From positions 65,396-129,395 of the forward strand of contig NZ_QTTN01000016.1 in assembly GCF_003386535.1 (NCBI RefSeq): a stretch of 64,000 bases of DNA, read 5' to 3'. Below the pieces are notes generated by a model that was given only the letters and a program-made list of their open reading frames with translations, was not told where the DNA came from and did no database searches. The position numbers were made by a program, and so were the translations under genes. The first letter of the stretch is position 1. Every line of letters begins with the position of its first letter. This document shows, piece by piece, positions 8,869 to 16,989 of the stretch. The DNA comes from Paenibacillus taihuensis. GTDB lineage: Bacteria; Bacillota; Bacilli; Paenibacillales; Paenibacillaceae.

Positions 8869-8888
8869 GGCGTGAGCGGCCTTTCTTT
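8847..8888 (+). terminator. Terminator between convergent genes
   Basis: AAAGGCCG (8847-8854) pairs with CGGCCTTT (8877-8884), the left arm lying inside the last MerR codons; a short T-rich tail follows. It may serve both the MerR gene and the leftward gene ending at 8894. Confidence 0.6.
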
Positions 8889-8893
8889 CTGCC

Positions 8894-9547
8894 CTAGAAA
8901 TACATGCTTCGCTGCGGGCTGCGCTGCTGCCGCTCCAGCGAACGGGTAAACGAGAATTTCAGCACGCCGCGAGCCTGTGCCAGCACCTGTTGTCCGATCT
9001 GATCTGCTTTCGCTTGCTCCCCTTTTTTAAAGGCGATCTCGGCATCAATCGCAAGCTGAAGAACCTTGCTGCGAATGCCATCCTTGAACGCATCGGCGCG
9101 GTCGAAGTCGTTCTGCATAATGGCGATGATGGCTTGCACATAATTGCGGTGCGAGACGGATTGTACATCGTCCAATAGCCGAAGCGCTTCCTGAATTTCT
9201 CGCCGCTCGAGATGAAGAGAAATTAGCGCTGCTGCACGAATCCGCTTGTTCCGGATACGAGGAATCGCGCGTTCCACGGCTTCGAAGTCGCCATTTGCCG
9301 CATCGAGGATGATACCGTTCTGGAGATACTTTGCCCGAGTCCGTTTAAGAAAGGCTTCAACTTTGTCAATGTCCGGCGTCCAGAATACGGCTTGCAAGCT
9401 CGGAATAAAGAACAGAGCAAATGTAAGGACCAATACGCCAGCCACGAGCAGCCAGTCCTGAGTCGTCATTTGATCATGGGTCCCGATCCACAAACCGATA
9501 GCGAAACCGAGCGGGAGTAGGCTGGCCCATCGTAACCATTTGTTCAT
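8894..9547 (-). CDS. Membrane-anchored helical-repeat protein, unknown function
   Basis: 217 residues. Two N-terminal hydrophobic helices (about 7-23 and 32-55) are followed by a charged, all-helical cytoplasmic or external part with TPR-like spacing (NGDFEAVERAIPRI, ERREIQEALRLLDD, QNDFDRADAFKDGI, KGEQAKADQIGQQV). A protein-protein interaction role is plausible. It stands alone on the reverse strand, and its upstream region holds GATAAT-rich sequence. No family recognised. Confidence 0.75.
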   Translation of the reverse strand: MNKWLRWASLLPLGFAIGLWIGTHDQMTTQDWLLVAGVLVLTFALFFIPSLQAVFWTPDIDKVEAFLKRTRAKYLQNGIILDAANGDFEAVERAIPRIRNKRIRAAALISLHLERREIQEALRLLDDVQSVSHRNYVQAIIAIMQNDFDRADAFKDGIRSKVLQLAIDAEIAFKKGEQAKADQIGQQVLAQARGVLKFSFTRSLERQQRSPQRSMYF

Positions 9548-9731
9548 TTTGAATGTTAATCTCCTTCTGGGTGAATCGATAATCGATAAATGATAATCAG
9601 GTCTAACAATAGTGGATATGCTCGCCGCAGGCTATAAGGAATTAATGGATTTCATATGAGCCAGCAGCAGGGATTTTATATTATCTGGAGAATTTATCCA
9701 AAATTATAACTGCGAAGGCGGAGGTATGTTC

Positions 9732-10787
9732 ATGCAGGCGGAAGAGGCAACGGGGTCACACGCGATCGTGAAGCTGGACAACTACAGGTTCAGCGGGCTG
9801 GATTCTTCACTCGTCGGCGCGATTAAGTCAGTCACGGATTATTATGGGCTGCCTTTAACCGCTTCGTGGATTTATGGCATGACAGGACTCGCGTTCTTGT
9901 TTGTTCTAGATGAGAACATGACAGAGCCCAATGGGGGACCGCCTGTTCCAAAGGTGCTCCGGCTTGCCCGCAATATTGGCGTGGACATTGAGGGCTTTCA
10001 TGTCTATGCAGACGGTGAAGAATTCACTCGTCTTCAACAAGAGGCATGGGATAAAGCAAGAGAAGCCATTGCAGCAGGACAGCCGGTTTTTGCTAAAAAT
10101 ATCGACATCCGCAATCAATTCTCCGTCGTCTACGGGTACGATGACAACGGCTATTACAGGTACAACTGGCATACCGGATATGAGCTTAGCGAGGACGTCA
10201 TTCCGTGGAACCTGCTTGGCCTAAGCCGATGCACCTGTATTCACTGCGTGAATAATCGGGAACGTGCAGAAGCGGGCGGCGACATTACAGGCGGACTTGT
10301 ATCGCTGCACTGTGGCAGAGCTGTTGAGGCTGAGGATGACCATGCTTCTTTCAAACAAGCGCTCGAATTTGTCATTGCGATTAATGAGCAGGGCACATAC
10401 CAATGCGAATGGTCCGGCAAGACGTATCTTGTCGGTGAACGAGCCTATGAACGCTGGTTAGAGGGACTCGCCGACGGCAGTTTGAGCCAGTACTTCTTCA
10501 GTCTGTTTATTGAGATATTGAACGAATCACGCAGCCATGCCGTTCAGTTTCTGACTGAAGTACGGGAGAGGCTGGCTGAGTCGAACCAAGCGCTCATCGA
10601 CGAGCTTACCCGAACATACAACGAAATTTCCGCTAAATTCAGCATCTTACGAGATACATATCCGTACACCGAGCCCCCTGAGCATGAAGTCAAAGAGAGC
10701 GAGTGGTGTGCGTTGACCTTAAGCGAGATTCAGACATTGGAGAAGCAAGCGCTCGGCAAAATCAAAGAGATCTATGCGGCTTTATAA
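9732..10787 (+). CDS. C39-like / BtrH-N-like protein
   Basis: About 351 residues. ATG 9732 is chosen over ATG 9726 because GGAGG (9720-9724) is 7 bases before it. The first ~170 residues resemble the papain-fold C39/BtrH N-terminal domain: a hydrophobic SSLVGAIKSVTDYYG helix, RNIGVDIEGFHVY, AAGQPVFAKN and the FSVVYGYDDNGYYRYNWHTG strand segment. No obvious catalytic Cys is placed in the first helix, so peptidase activity is doubtful. The C-terminal half is helical. BtrH-type domains act as acyl transferases in butirosin synthesis, but no such pathway is nearby. Downstream lies a decayed VOC gene. Confidence 0.6.
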   Translation: MQAEEATGSHAIVKLDNYRFSGLDSSLVGAIKSVTDYYGLPLTASWIYGMTGLAFLFVLDENMTEPNGGPPVPKVLRLARNIGVDIEGFHVYADGEEFTRLQQEAWDKAREAIAAGQPVFAKNIDIRNQFSVVYGYDDNGYYRYNWHTGYELSEDVIPWNLLGLSRCTCIHCVNNRERAEAGGDITGGLVSLHCGRAVEAEDDHASFKQALEFVIAINEQGTYQCEWSGKTYLVGERAYERWLEGLADGSLSQYFFSLFIEILNESRSHAVQFLTEVRERLAESNQALIDELTRTYNEISAKFSILRDTYPYTEPPEHEVKESEWCALTLSEIQTLEKQALGKIKEIYAAL

Positions 10788-10812
10788 CAATCGTTCGAGG
10801 AGGAAGTCCTTC

Positions 10813-11147
10813 GTGCCGGTCCGAGATATCGAGAGGTCGCGAAGCTGGTATTGCAAGGTTCTCGGATTCAATGAAGCTGATTGTGAAATCATTGCCGGGC
10901 ATTTATGTCCGCTGCCGATTGAAGGCACCGGCATTATATTGGACACGATGCCGATGTGGGAGGCCAAGAGCCTGGCGGAGCGCCGCCCATTGTGACGCCT
11001 GCCTTTATACTGATGACAAGCGACTTGCAAGGCTCGCTGGACTACATGAAAGAGCTAGGAGTCGAGCTTGTTACGGAGATCGAGCACGACCATTGGTTCG
11101 TTGTGAAAGATCCGGACGGCAACAAGGTCATGATTTGCCGAGAGTAA
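10813..11147 (+). pseudogene. VOC (glyoxalase-like) gene with a -1 frameshift
   Basis: From GTG 10813 the frame encodes a VOC start (PVRDIERSRSWYCKVLGFNE) and then stops at about 10995. The remaining domain continues in another frame (GGQEPGGAPPIVTPAFILMTSDL through WFVVKDPDGNKVMICRE) to the TAA at 11145-11147. Joining the frames needs one extra G in the G-run at 10958-10960 (MW-GGQEPGG). Either the gene is inactivated or the read has a homopolymer error. Two VOC beta-alpha modules are otherwise intact. It abuts a truncated reductase. Confidence 0.75.
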
Positions 11148-11712
11148 GTTCGAGATCGACTGGGCGAATGAGCTTGCACCTTTTGCGAAGCAGGTGTACA
11201 TGACCTACCGCAAAGAGTCGCTGAAGGGTCACGAAGCAGAGGTATCGAAGCTGGTCGACAACGGGGTCGACTGCCTATTGAATACAGAAATCGAGAAGCT
11301 GATCGCCCCGCACGGACAGGAAGCCATTACGCATGTGCTGCTTCGCAACAACGAGGACGACGCGAAAGTGGAGATGCCAGTGGATGAGGTTATTATTTGT
11401 CATGGCTACGATTATCAGCGAGATCTGCTCGATAACAGTAAAGTGCGTATCCAGATGAAGGACGAGTGGAATATCGCGGGAACGCCGATGAGCGAAACAT
11501 CGGTTCCCGGCATCTATGCAGCGGGCGACCTGCTGGCGCACGAAGGCAAGCTGCACTTGATCGCAGGCGCGTTCCAAGACGCGGCGAACGCGGTGAACAA
11601 GGCGAAGAAGTTCATTACGCCGGAGGCGGAGGAGTATGGCATGGTCTCGTCGCATAATGACCGGTTCATCGAGCGCAACCGCAAGCTTAAGAAGCAGTTG
11701 TTCGGGAATTGA
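11146..11712 (+). pseudogene. Ferredoxin-NADP reductase (type 2), 5'-truncated remnant
   Basis: The frame picks up right at the VOC stop with KFEIDWANELAPFAKQVYMTYR and runs to the natural C-terminus (PGIYAAGDLLAHEGKLHLIAGAFQDAANAVNKAKKFI). This is the second half of a thioredoxin-reductase-like ferredoxin/flavodoxin-NADP reductase. The N-terminal FAD-binding GxGxxG and most of the NADPH-binding half, about 150-160 residues, are absent, so the product cannot be functional. An ATG at 11200 could start a fragment. The junction suggests a deletion that joined the VOC gene to the reductase middle. Confidence 0.8.
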
Positions 11713-11718
11713 TCCCAG

Positions 11719-11749
11719 TTGGAACTGCATAGGCATACGGTGCTATAAT
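11719..11749 (+). promoter_or_regulatory. Putative promoter for small membrane protein / yidC
   Basis: TATAAT at 11744-11749 with a weak TTGGAA at 11719-11724, 19 bp apart, about 45 bases before the next start. Confidence 0.4.
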
Positions 11750-11793
11750 AGCTCTAATAGGACCGAGCAAAGAGCGAGAGGGAGGTGGCACAG

Positions 11794-12045
11794 ATGGATC
11801 AATTACTAGACTTATTCGATTTATTGCTCTCGATCTGTCTCATCTATTCCATCGTCACTTTTACGTCCGCCTTCATCAGCGCGAAGGAAATACCGTCGAC
11901 TCATGGCATGGTGGCCGCAGCTCCGTCTGTGATGCTGCCTGTCAATCAGCCTCGTATGCCGAATATTCAGCGCTGGCTTGTGCTTACCATTAGACGCAAG
12001 GAATCGCCTGATGATACAGATTGTCATCCCCTTATTGATGCATAG
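11794..12045 (+). CDS. Small single-span membrane protein
   Basis: 83 residues from ATG 11794, with GAGGGAGG at 11777-11784. One hydrophobic helix (about 8-28, LLLSICLIYSIVTFTSAFIS) and a basic, soluble tail. No family recognised. It ends 23 bases before the yidC start and is probably in the same transcript, so a link to membrane insertion is possible but only by position. Confidence 0.6.
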   Translation: MDQLLDLFDLLLSICLIYSIVTFTSAFISAKEIPSTHGMVAAAPSVMLPVNQPRMPNIQRWLVLTIRRKESPDDTDCHPLIDA

Positions 12046-12068
12046 TACATTCAATAGGGAGGATTACA

Positions 12069-12923
12069 TTGAAAGCATTATTCAAATCACGCAAATGGGT
12101 GAAGCCCGCAGCTCTCGCGCTTCTCGGAGTCACTCTGGCTCTGACGCTTGGCGGCTGCTCGGCTGCTTCGCCTTCGCATCCAATAGAGGCCTCATCGCCG
12201 GGGCTGTTTAACCACTACTTGATCTATCCTTTCTCATGGTTGTTGAAGAATCTCGCTGGCGGCTTAGGCGGCGATTACGGTTTATCGATTATCTTGATGA
12301 CATTGGTTATCCGGACTGCCATCCTGCCGCTGATGATGAATCAGACGAAGAAGTCGATGGCAATGCGGGAGAAGATGGCCATCCTGCAGCCGGAGCTTAA
12401 CGCGCTCAAAGAGAAGTTCAAGGACGACAACAGCGCGGAAGCGAAGCGACAGCACCAAGTCGAAACGATGCAGCTCTACCAGAAGCATCAGTTCAATCCG
12501 CTCAATGTCGGCTGCTTGCCGATGCTGCTGCAATGGCCGATTACGCTCGCGTTCTACTACGCCATTCGCCGTACGCCGGAGATCGCGGCGCATAATTTCC
12601 TCTGGTTCAGCCTCGGCAAGCCGGATGTGATCCTGCCGTTCATTGCGGCGGCCGTTTATTTCATCCAATTCCGCGTCTCGCAGCGGATGTCTGTGCAAGT
12701 TCAACAGAATGCGAGTTCGAATAATCAACTGGCGTTCATCGGCTTGTTATCCCCGATCATGATGGGGATTACGGCTTTTGCCATGCCGGCAGCACTGCCG
12801 CTGTATTGGTCGGTGGGCGGGATTTTCATCATCGTGCAGACGCTGCTTCTGACGAAGCTGTATGGGAAGCGTACGAAGACAGAGCCGTCCGAGCAGACGT
12901 CCGAGCTGACGGAGAAGATGTAA
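12069..12923 (+). CDS. yidC: YidC/Oxa1/SpoIIIJ membrane protein insertase
   Basis: 284 residues from a TTG start with GGAGG 6 bases upstream. A lipoprotein signal peptide ends in LGGC (Cys about 30). The conserved five-helix core follows: PFSWLLKNLAGGLGGDYGLSIILMTLVIRTAILPLMMNQTKKS, where the Arg in VIRT corresponds to the positively charged groove residue, then helix pairs near PMLLQWPITLAFYYAIR and MGITAFAMPAALPLYWSVGG. It inserts membrane proteins alone or with SecYEG. The isolated location, away from rnpA/rpmH, suggests an additional copy beside the main one. Confidence 0.93.
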   Translation: MKALFKSRKWVKPAALALLGVTLALTLGGCSAASPSHPIEASSPGLFNHYLIYPFSWLLKNLAGGLGGDYGLSIILMTLVIRTAILPLMMNQTKKSMAMREKMAILQPELNALKEKFKDDNSAEAKRQHQVETMQLYQKHQFNPLNVGCLPMLLQWPITLAFYYAIRRTPEIAAHNFLWFSLGKPDVILPFIAAAVYFIQFRVSQRMSVQVQQNASSNNQLAFIGLLSPIMMGITAFAMPAALPLYWSVGGIFIIVQTLLLTKLYGKRTKTEPSEQTSELTEKM

Positions 12924-12934
12924 CAGATATAAGG

Positions 12935-12978
12935 AAGACCGGGTCATGCCTTTATGGTAGGTATCCCGGTCTTTTTTT
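12935..12978 (+). terminator. Rho-independent terminator after yidC
   Basis: AAGACCGGG (12935-12943) pairs with CCCGGTCTT (12965-12973), followed by a run of T to 12978. Confidence 0.9.
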
Positions 12979-13093
12979 GCCATTTTCATGTTAAAAACCC
13001 CACATTGGGCTAAACTTCCAGTCGAAATTTGCCGAAAACTATTTTAGGACTAATGTACTAATCAATTTATATTTAAAAGGAGCGCTTTTGAAG

Positions 13094-15028
13094 ATGAAAA
13101 ATCGGATTTCAAAATGGCTACTGGTTCCTCTGGTAGCCAGTATGCTCTTGCCAAGTGCAGTTGCCTCCGCAGAAAATTCAACGACAACCAAGACAACGGC
13201 AGATTTCAAGGATTTGGCTGGCGTGGACGCGGCATTAAAAGCCAAGATCGATGCCTTATTGTCCAAAGGTGTGTTCGAAGGCATTAGCGAAGATTCGTTC
13301 GGCATCGATGATAACATGACCCGGGCGCAATTTGCCAAGGTGCTTACTTTGATTTACGGAGTCAATGTCAATGACAGCGTGACAGCCTCCAGCTTCTCGG
13401 ATGTGAAAGCGGATGACTCTGCCAATGGATGGGCGATTCCCTATATTGAAGCGGCGAAGAAGGCCGGTCTCCTGAACGGAACGGGAAATGACACTTTCCA
13501 GCCAGGCGGCGATGTCACTTTAGGACAGTTTGCGACAGGTTTGGTCAGGGGATTAGGCGTAAAGCCGGACACGACAGGATCCCCTTGGTATGCAGATGCA
13601 GTTAAGCAAGCGATTAATAAGAAGATCCTCCCCGAAGAGACCGACGGCAGCAAGCTCGCTACCCGCGCGGATCTCGTTGTTGGCGCATATGGCGGGCAGC
13701 AGGCGTACGTGGCGATTAAGAAAGAGGAAGAAGCGAATCTGGGCAAGGAACCCGAGAAGGATACGAATACTACGCAGCCTACCGCTCCGACGACATCGAC
13801 CCCGACAATACCGGTTCAGCTTTCTGCTGCAAAACCAACTGTAAGTGTATCGGCAGGCGCGGTCTTATCTGGAACAGTCGTATCGCTTAGCACGACGACA
13901 TCGGGAGCAGCCATCTACTACACGACAGACACCACGACGCCAAGCGCATCGAACGGCACAGCGTACAGCGGGCCGATTGTGATTACAAACGCGGTAACGA
14001 TTAAAGCGGTCGCGGTAAAGAGCGGTTATATAACAAGCAACGTGTTGGAAACGAGCTATACGATTCAACAAGCGGAAGCGCCGACGGCAAACGTGGCTGC
14101 AGGCGAGGTTGTGTCGGGGATGACAGTGACGCTTAGTACGACGACATCGGGAGCAACTATCTACTACACGACAGACACCACGACGCCAAGCGCAACGAAC
14201 GGCACGGCATACAGCAGCCCGATTGTGATTACGAGCGATGTGACAATCAGAGCCATTGCAGTAAAGACCGGCATGACGGACAGTGCGGTAACAAACGTTA
14301 GCTACACGGTGCAAGCGCCGCAGTATGTGGAGCCGGTTTATCTGTATGCGCCTCGAAATTTTACTTATGATGATCCAGCAGACGGTTCGACAACAGATAC
14401 TGCACAGATCATAGCATTGGAGAACCTGCCTGCTGGGGCTACAAAATGGATGGTAAGCACCACCGTTGATGAGCCTGAGACACCATCAGCCGGCACTGAA
14501 TTCAATGGAATTGACTATACGGCTGGAGACGACATCGATATCAGTGAAGGAAAGAACTGGATTGCAATAGCCGCGGCGGATGACGATGGAAATGTTGTTG
14601 GCTTCAGAGCATTATTGCATGCTGAGAGTACTTCTCCGTCAGTCGTGGCTTCACTTTCGCAGATTAGTAGCGGGGATTTGTACATGATTACTATTACTTT
14701 CAATCCAACTGTAAGCACAGATTTGACAAGTATAACCGATGCTAAAGACTTAATTGCTTCAATCATCATAAATCCGGACTCTAACCCTGTTACTGTTGAT
14801 CTTGATTCTGCAACTCTAAACTGGGATGGTGGTGGTTCTGGAGGAGGCTTCCCTGGAGGCGGGTTCCCAGGTGGCGGTTCCCCGGGTGGTAGTCTACCGT
14901 CAATGGCCATGATAGCGCTTGCCCATACTCCCGCTTATCAAGTACAAGCTGGAGATGTTGTGAGAGTCACGTTTAAAAATGGTATTGAAATTGAAAACTG
15001 CAGTACTTCAGTCGTTGCCTCCGGATAA
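13094..15028 (+). CDS. SLH-anchored surface protein with two CHB_HEX_C-type repeats
   Basis: About 644 residues; a TTG at 13088 is an equally possible start after AAAAGGAG (13075-13082). Signal peptide (KWLLVPLVASMLLPSAVASA). Three SLH motifs cover about residues 35-200 (MTRAQFAKVL, VTLGQFATGLV, TRADLVVGAY) and would bind pyruvylated secondary cell-wall polymer. Two near-identical 82-residue beta repeats (AxYYTTDTTTPSAxNGTAYS) match the chitobiase C-terminal-like fold. A unique C-terminal domain has a GGGFPGGGFPGGGSPGG stretch. It is probably an adhesive or S-layer-associated wall protein; no enzymatic domain is seen. Confidence 0.88.
   Translation: MKNRISKWLLVPLVASMLLPSAVASAENSTTTKTTADFKDLAGVDAALKAKIDALLSKGVFEGISEDSFGIDDNMTRAQFAKVLTLIYGVNVNDSVTASSFSDVKADDSANGWAIPYIEAAKKAGLLNGTGNDTFQPGGDVTLGQFATGLVRGLGVKPDTTGSPWYADAVKQAINKKILPEETDGSKLATRADLVVGAYGGQQAYVAIKKEEEANLGKEPEKDTNTTQPTAPTTSTPTIPVQLSAAKPTVSVSAGAVLSGTVVSLSTTTSGAAIYYTTDTTTPSASNGTAYSGPIVITNAVTIKAVAVKSGYITSNVLETSYTIQQAEAPTANVAAGEVVSGMTVTLSTTTSGATIYYTTDTTTPSATNGTAYSSPIVITSDVTIRAIAVKTGMTDSAVTNVSYTVQAPQYVEPVYLYAPRNFTYDDPADGSTTDTAQIIALENLPAGATKWMVSTTVDEPETPSAGTEFNGIDYTAGDDIDISEGKNWIAIAAADDDGNVVGFRALLHAESTSPSVVASLSQISSGDLYMITITFNPTVSTDLTSITDAKDLIASIIINPDSNPVTVDLDSATLNWDGGGSGGGFPGGGFPGGGSPGGSLPSMAMIALAHTPAYQVQAGDVVRVTFKNGIEIENCSTSVVASG
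13832..14313 (+). repeat. 246-bp tandem duplication inside the SLH gene
   Basis: Two highly similar copies (about 13832-14077 and 14078-14313) encode the paired CHB_HEX_C-like domains; long stretches such as the TACTACACGACAGACACC segment are identical. Confidence 0.8.
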
Positions 15029-15061
15029 CACCAAATAACGAAAGCAAGAATCTATGTCTTG

Positions 15062-15097
15062 AAAGACCCGCAGCTTGAACTGCGGGTCTTTATTTTC
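15062..15097 (+). terminator. Terminator after the SLH gene
   Basis: A perfect 12-bp stem, AAAGACCCGCAG (15062-15073) with CTGCGGGTCTTT (15080-15091), then a T-rich tail. Confidence 0.9.
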
Positions 15098-15184
15098 GTT
15101 CTCTTTATTTAACCCCCTCAAGCTCTTTAGCAGCTATAGGGGAAGCAGAAGCTGCGGCCTGTGGGCTGAAATGCGAGGCGCTTA

Positions 15185-15547
15185 TTATCGATTAAGAATA
15201 CTATCCTCAAGCACAGCGAACTTATCGCCATACTCCTTCACGATGTGCTGCTCTCCCCAGGAGCATAGGGAATCGAGCAGCGGCTTCAACGTCCAGCCGT
15301 ACGTGCTGAGCTCATACTCCACCTTCGGAGGCACTTCATTGTAGACGATCCGATTAATGATGCCGTCGCTCTCCAGCTCGCGGAGCTGCTGGGTGAGCAT
15401 CTTCTGCGTGATAGCGGGCATGAGACGCTTCAAGTCGCTTGTGCGCTTCTTGCCATGCGTGAGATGGCACAGAATGACGCATTTCCATTTGCCGCCGATA
15501 ACCTCTAACGTTGCTTCAACGGATATATTATATTTCTTCCTCTCCAT
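15185..15547 (-). CDS. HxlR-family regulator (YtcD-like)
   Basis: 120 residues, start ATG 15547. Typical HxlR winged helix: VIGGKWKCVILCHLTHGKKRTSDLKRLMP, then LTQQLRELESDGIINR and a wing with VPPKVEYELSTYG. HxlR proteins often sense electrophiles or oxidants through Cys; Cys residues occur at WKCVILC and DSLCSWG. It is divergent from an MFS gene and an aldo-keto reductase, the same arrangement as B. subtilis ytcD with ytbD-ytbE, so it probably represses them. Confidence 0.88.
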   Translation of the reverse strand: MERKKYNISVEATLEVIGGKWKCVILCHLTHGKKRTSDLKRLMPAITQKMLTQQLRELESDGIINRIVYNEVPPKVEYELSTYGWTLKPLLDSLCSWGEQHIVKEYGDKFAVLEDSILNR

Positions 15548-15593
15548 ATTGCCGCCGCCTTATTCGAATCAGATTGGGTTGTATGATCGTGTT

Positions 15594-15665
15594 AGTAGGG
15601 TACTTTTTGGTGCCTATAGCACTTAAGAGTGCGTACTATTCGTCCCGGAAGGACTCCACTATAAT
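15594..15665 (+). promoter_or_regulatory. Divergent control region with HxlR-like half sites and a -10
   Basis: AGTA-GGG-TACT (15594-15604) is a short inverted repeat like HxlR/YodB-type sites; a second TACTA occurs at about 15634-15638. TATAAT at 15660-15665 is the probable -10 of the MFS gene. Assignment of the operator is inference. Confidence 0.4.
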
Positions 15666-15709
15666 AGCACTACCGGCCGGTGAATACCAAGCTTGAAGGA
15701 GTGGAACAA

Positions 15710-16930
15710 TTGCATACGAATCGAAAAAGCTTGCTCGCGCTCATCGCGCTCGCAGTAAGCGCATTTGCTATTGGAACAACCGAGTTTATTAGCGTCGGGC
15801 TGCTGCCCCTCATCGCTGATGACCTGCATATAACGGTACGTACCGCTGGACTTACCGTCACTTTATACGCCCTCGGCGTCACGATTGGCGCGCCGGTGCT
15901 GACAACGCTTACCGCCGGCGTGCCGCGCAAGACGCTGCTGCTCTGGATTATGGCGATCTTCATTGCCGGGAACAGCCTGGCTGCCATATCCCATGGAGTG
16001 ATGCTGCTGTTGACGGCACGTATTATCTCTGCCTTCGCCCATGGCGTCTTCATGTCGATCGGCTCGACCATTGCGGCCAGCCTGGTGCCTGAGAATCGCC
16101 GGGCGAGCGCGATTTCCATCATGTTCTCCGGGCTGACAATCGCGACCGTAACAGGCGTGCCGCTCGGCACGCTGCTCGGCCAACACTTCGGCTGGCGCAG
16201 CTCCTTCATCGCCATTGCGGTAATCGGCCTCGTGGCGCTGGTAGCGAACGCACTGCTCGTATCGGGCGATCTGAGCCGTGGAGCACGAACACGAATGAGC
16301 GATCATGGCAAACTGCTGTCTAATAGCCGCATGCTGCTTGCGTTCATTATTACGGCGCTCGGCTACGGAGGTACCTTCGTCGTATTTACTTATTTATCTC
16401 CGCTGCTTCACGAAGTAACCGGATTTGGCGCGCAGACCATTGCGGCCATCCTGTTCTTCTATGGCATCGCAATCGCGATTGGCAATCTTATCGGCGGCAA
16501 GGCGGCGAACCGCAAGCCGCTCAAAGCGCTGCTATACATGTTCGCGGCGCAGGCCGTCGTGTTATTGCTGCTCGCTTATGCAGCTCCATATAAGGGACCG
16601 GCGCTGCTCGTTATATTCCTCATGGGGCTGCTTGCTTTCATGAATGTGCCCGGCTTGCAGACGTATGTCGTCGTTCTGGCGGAGCAATTCGCGCCGCGGA
16701 TGAAGGATGTGGCATCGGCGCTGAACATTGCCGCATTCAATGCTGGTATTGCGCTTGGCGCATACTTGGGCGGCGTGGTGGCTGAACAGATGGGACTTGT
16801 GCATACCGCATGGGTCGGCGGCGTGATGGTAGCCGCAGCTGCCGTGCTGACCAAGGTCAGCGGTGTCTTGGAACAAAGGGATCAGCGGGCTTCTGCGGAG
16901 AAACAACAGGAGCAGCAGATTTGCGCCTGA
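15710..16930 (+). CDS. MFS efflux transporter, DHA1 (YtbD/AraJ-like)
   Basis: About 406 residues. TTG 15710 is preferred over GTG 15680 because GAAGGAG (15695-15701) sits 8 bases before it. Twelve transmembrane helices; the N-terminus (ALAVSAFAIGTTEFISVGLLPLIADDL) is diagnostic of DHA1 12-TM drug or sugar efflux pumps, and the conserved motif-A-like loop and ENRRASAISIMFSG segment are present. Proton-driven export is expected; the substrate is unknown. Cotranscribed with the aldo-keto reductase 60 bases downstream under HxlR control. Confidence 0.9.
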   Translation: MHTNRKSLLALIALAVSAFAIGTTEFISVGLLPLIADDLHITVRTAGLTVTLYALGVTIGAPVLTTLTAGVPRKTLLLWIMAIFIAGNSLAAISHGVMLLLTARIISAFAHGVFMSIGSTIAASLVPENRRASAISIMFSGLTIATVTGVPLGTLLGQHFGWRSSFIAIAVIGLVALVANALLVSGDLSRGARTRMSDHGKLLSNSRMLLAFIITALGYGGTFVVFTYLSPLLHEVTGFGAQTIAAILFFYGIAIAIGNLIGGKAANRKPLKALLYMFAAQAVVLLLLAYAAPYKGPALLVIFLMGLLAFMNVPGLQTYVVVLAEQFAPRMKDVASALNIAAFNAGIALGAYLGGVVAEQMGLVHTAWVGGVMVAAAAVLTKVSGVLEQRDQRASAEKQQEQQICA

Positions 16931-16989
16931 GAAGAAAAGAGTAGGACATCATTTAGTGGTGAACGATAATAGAGGAGGAAATGGGCAAG

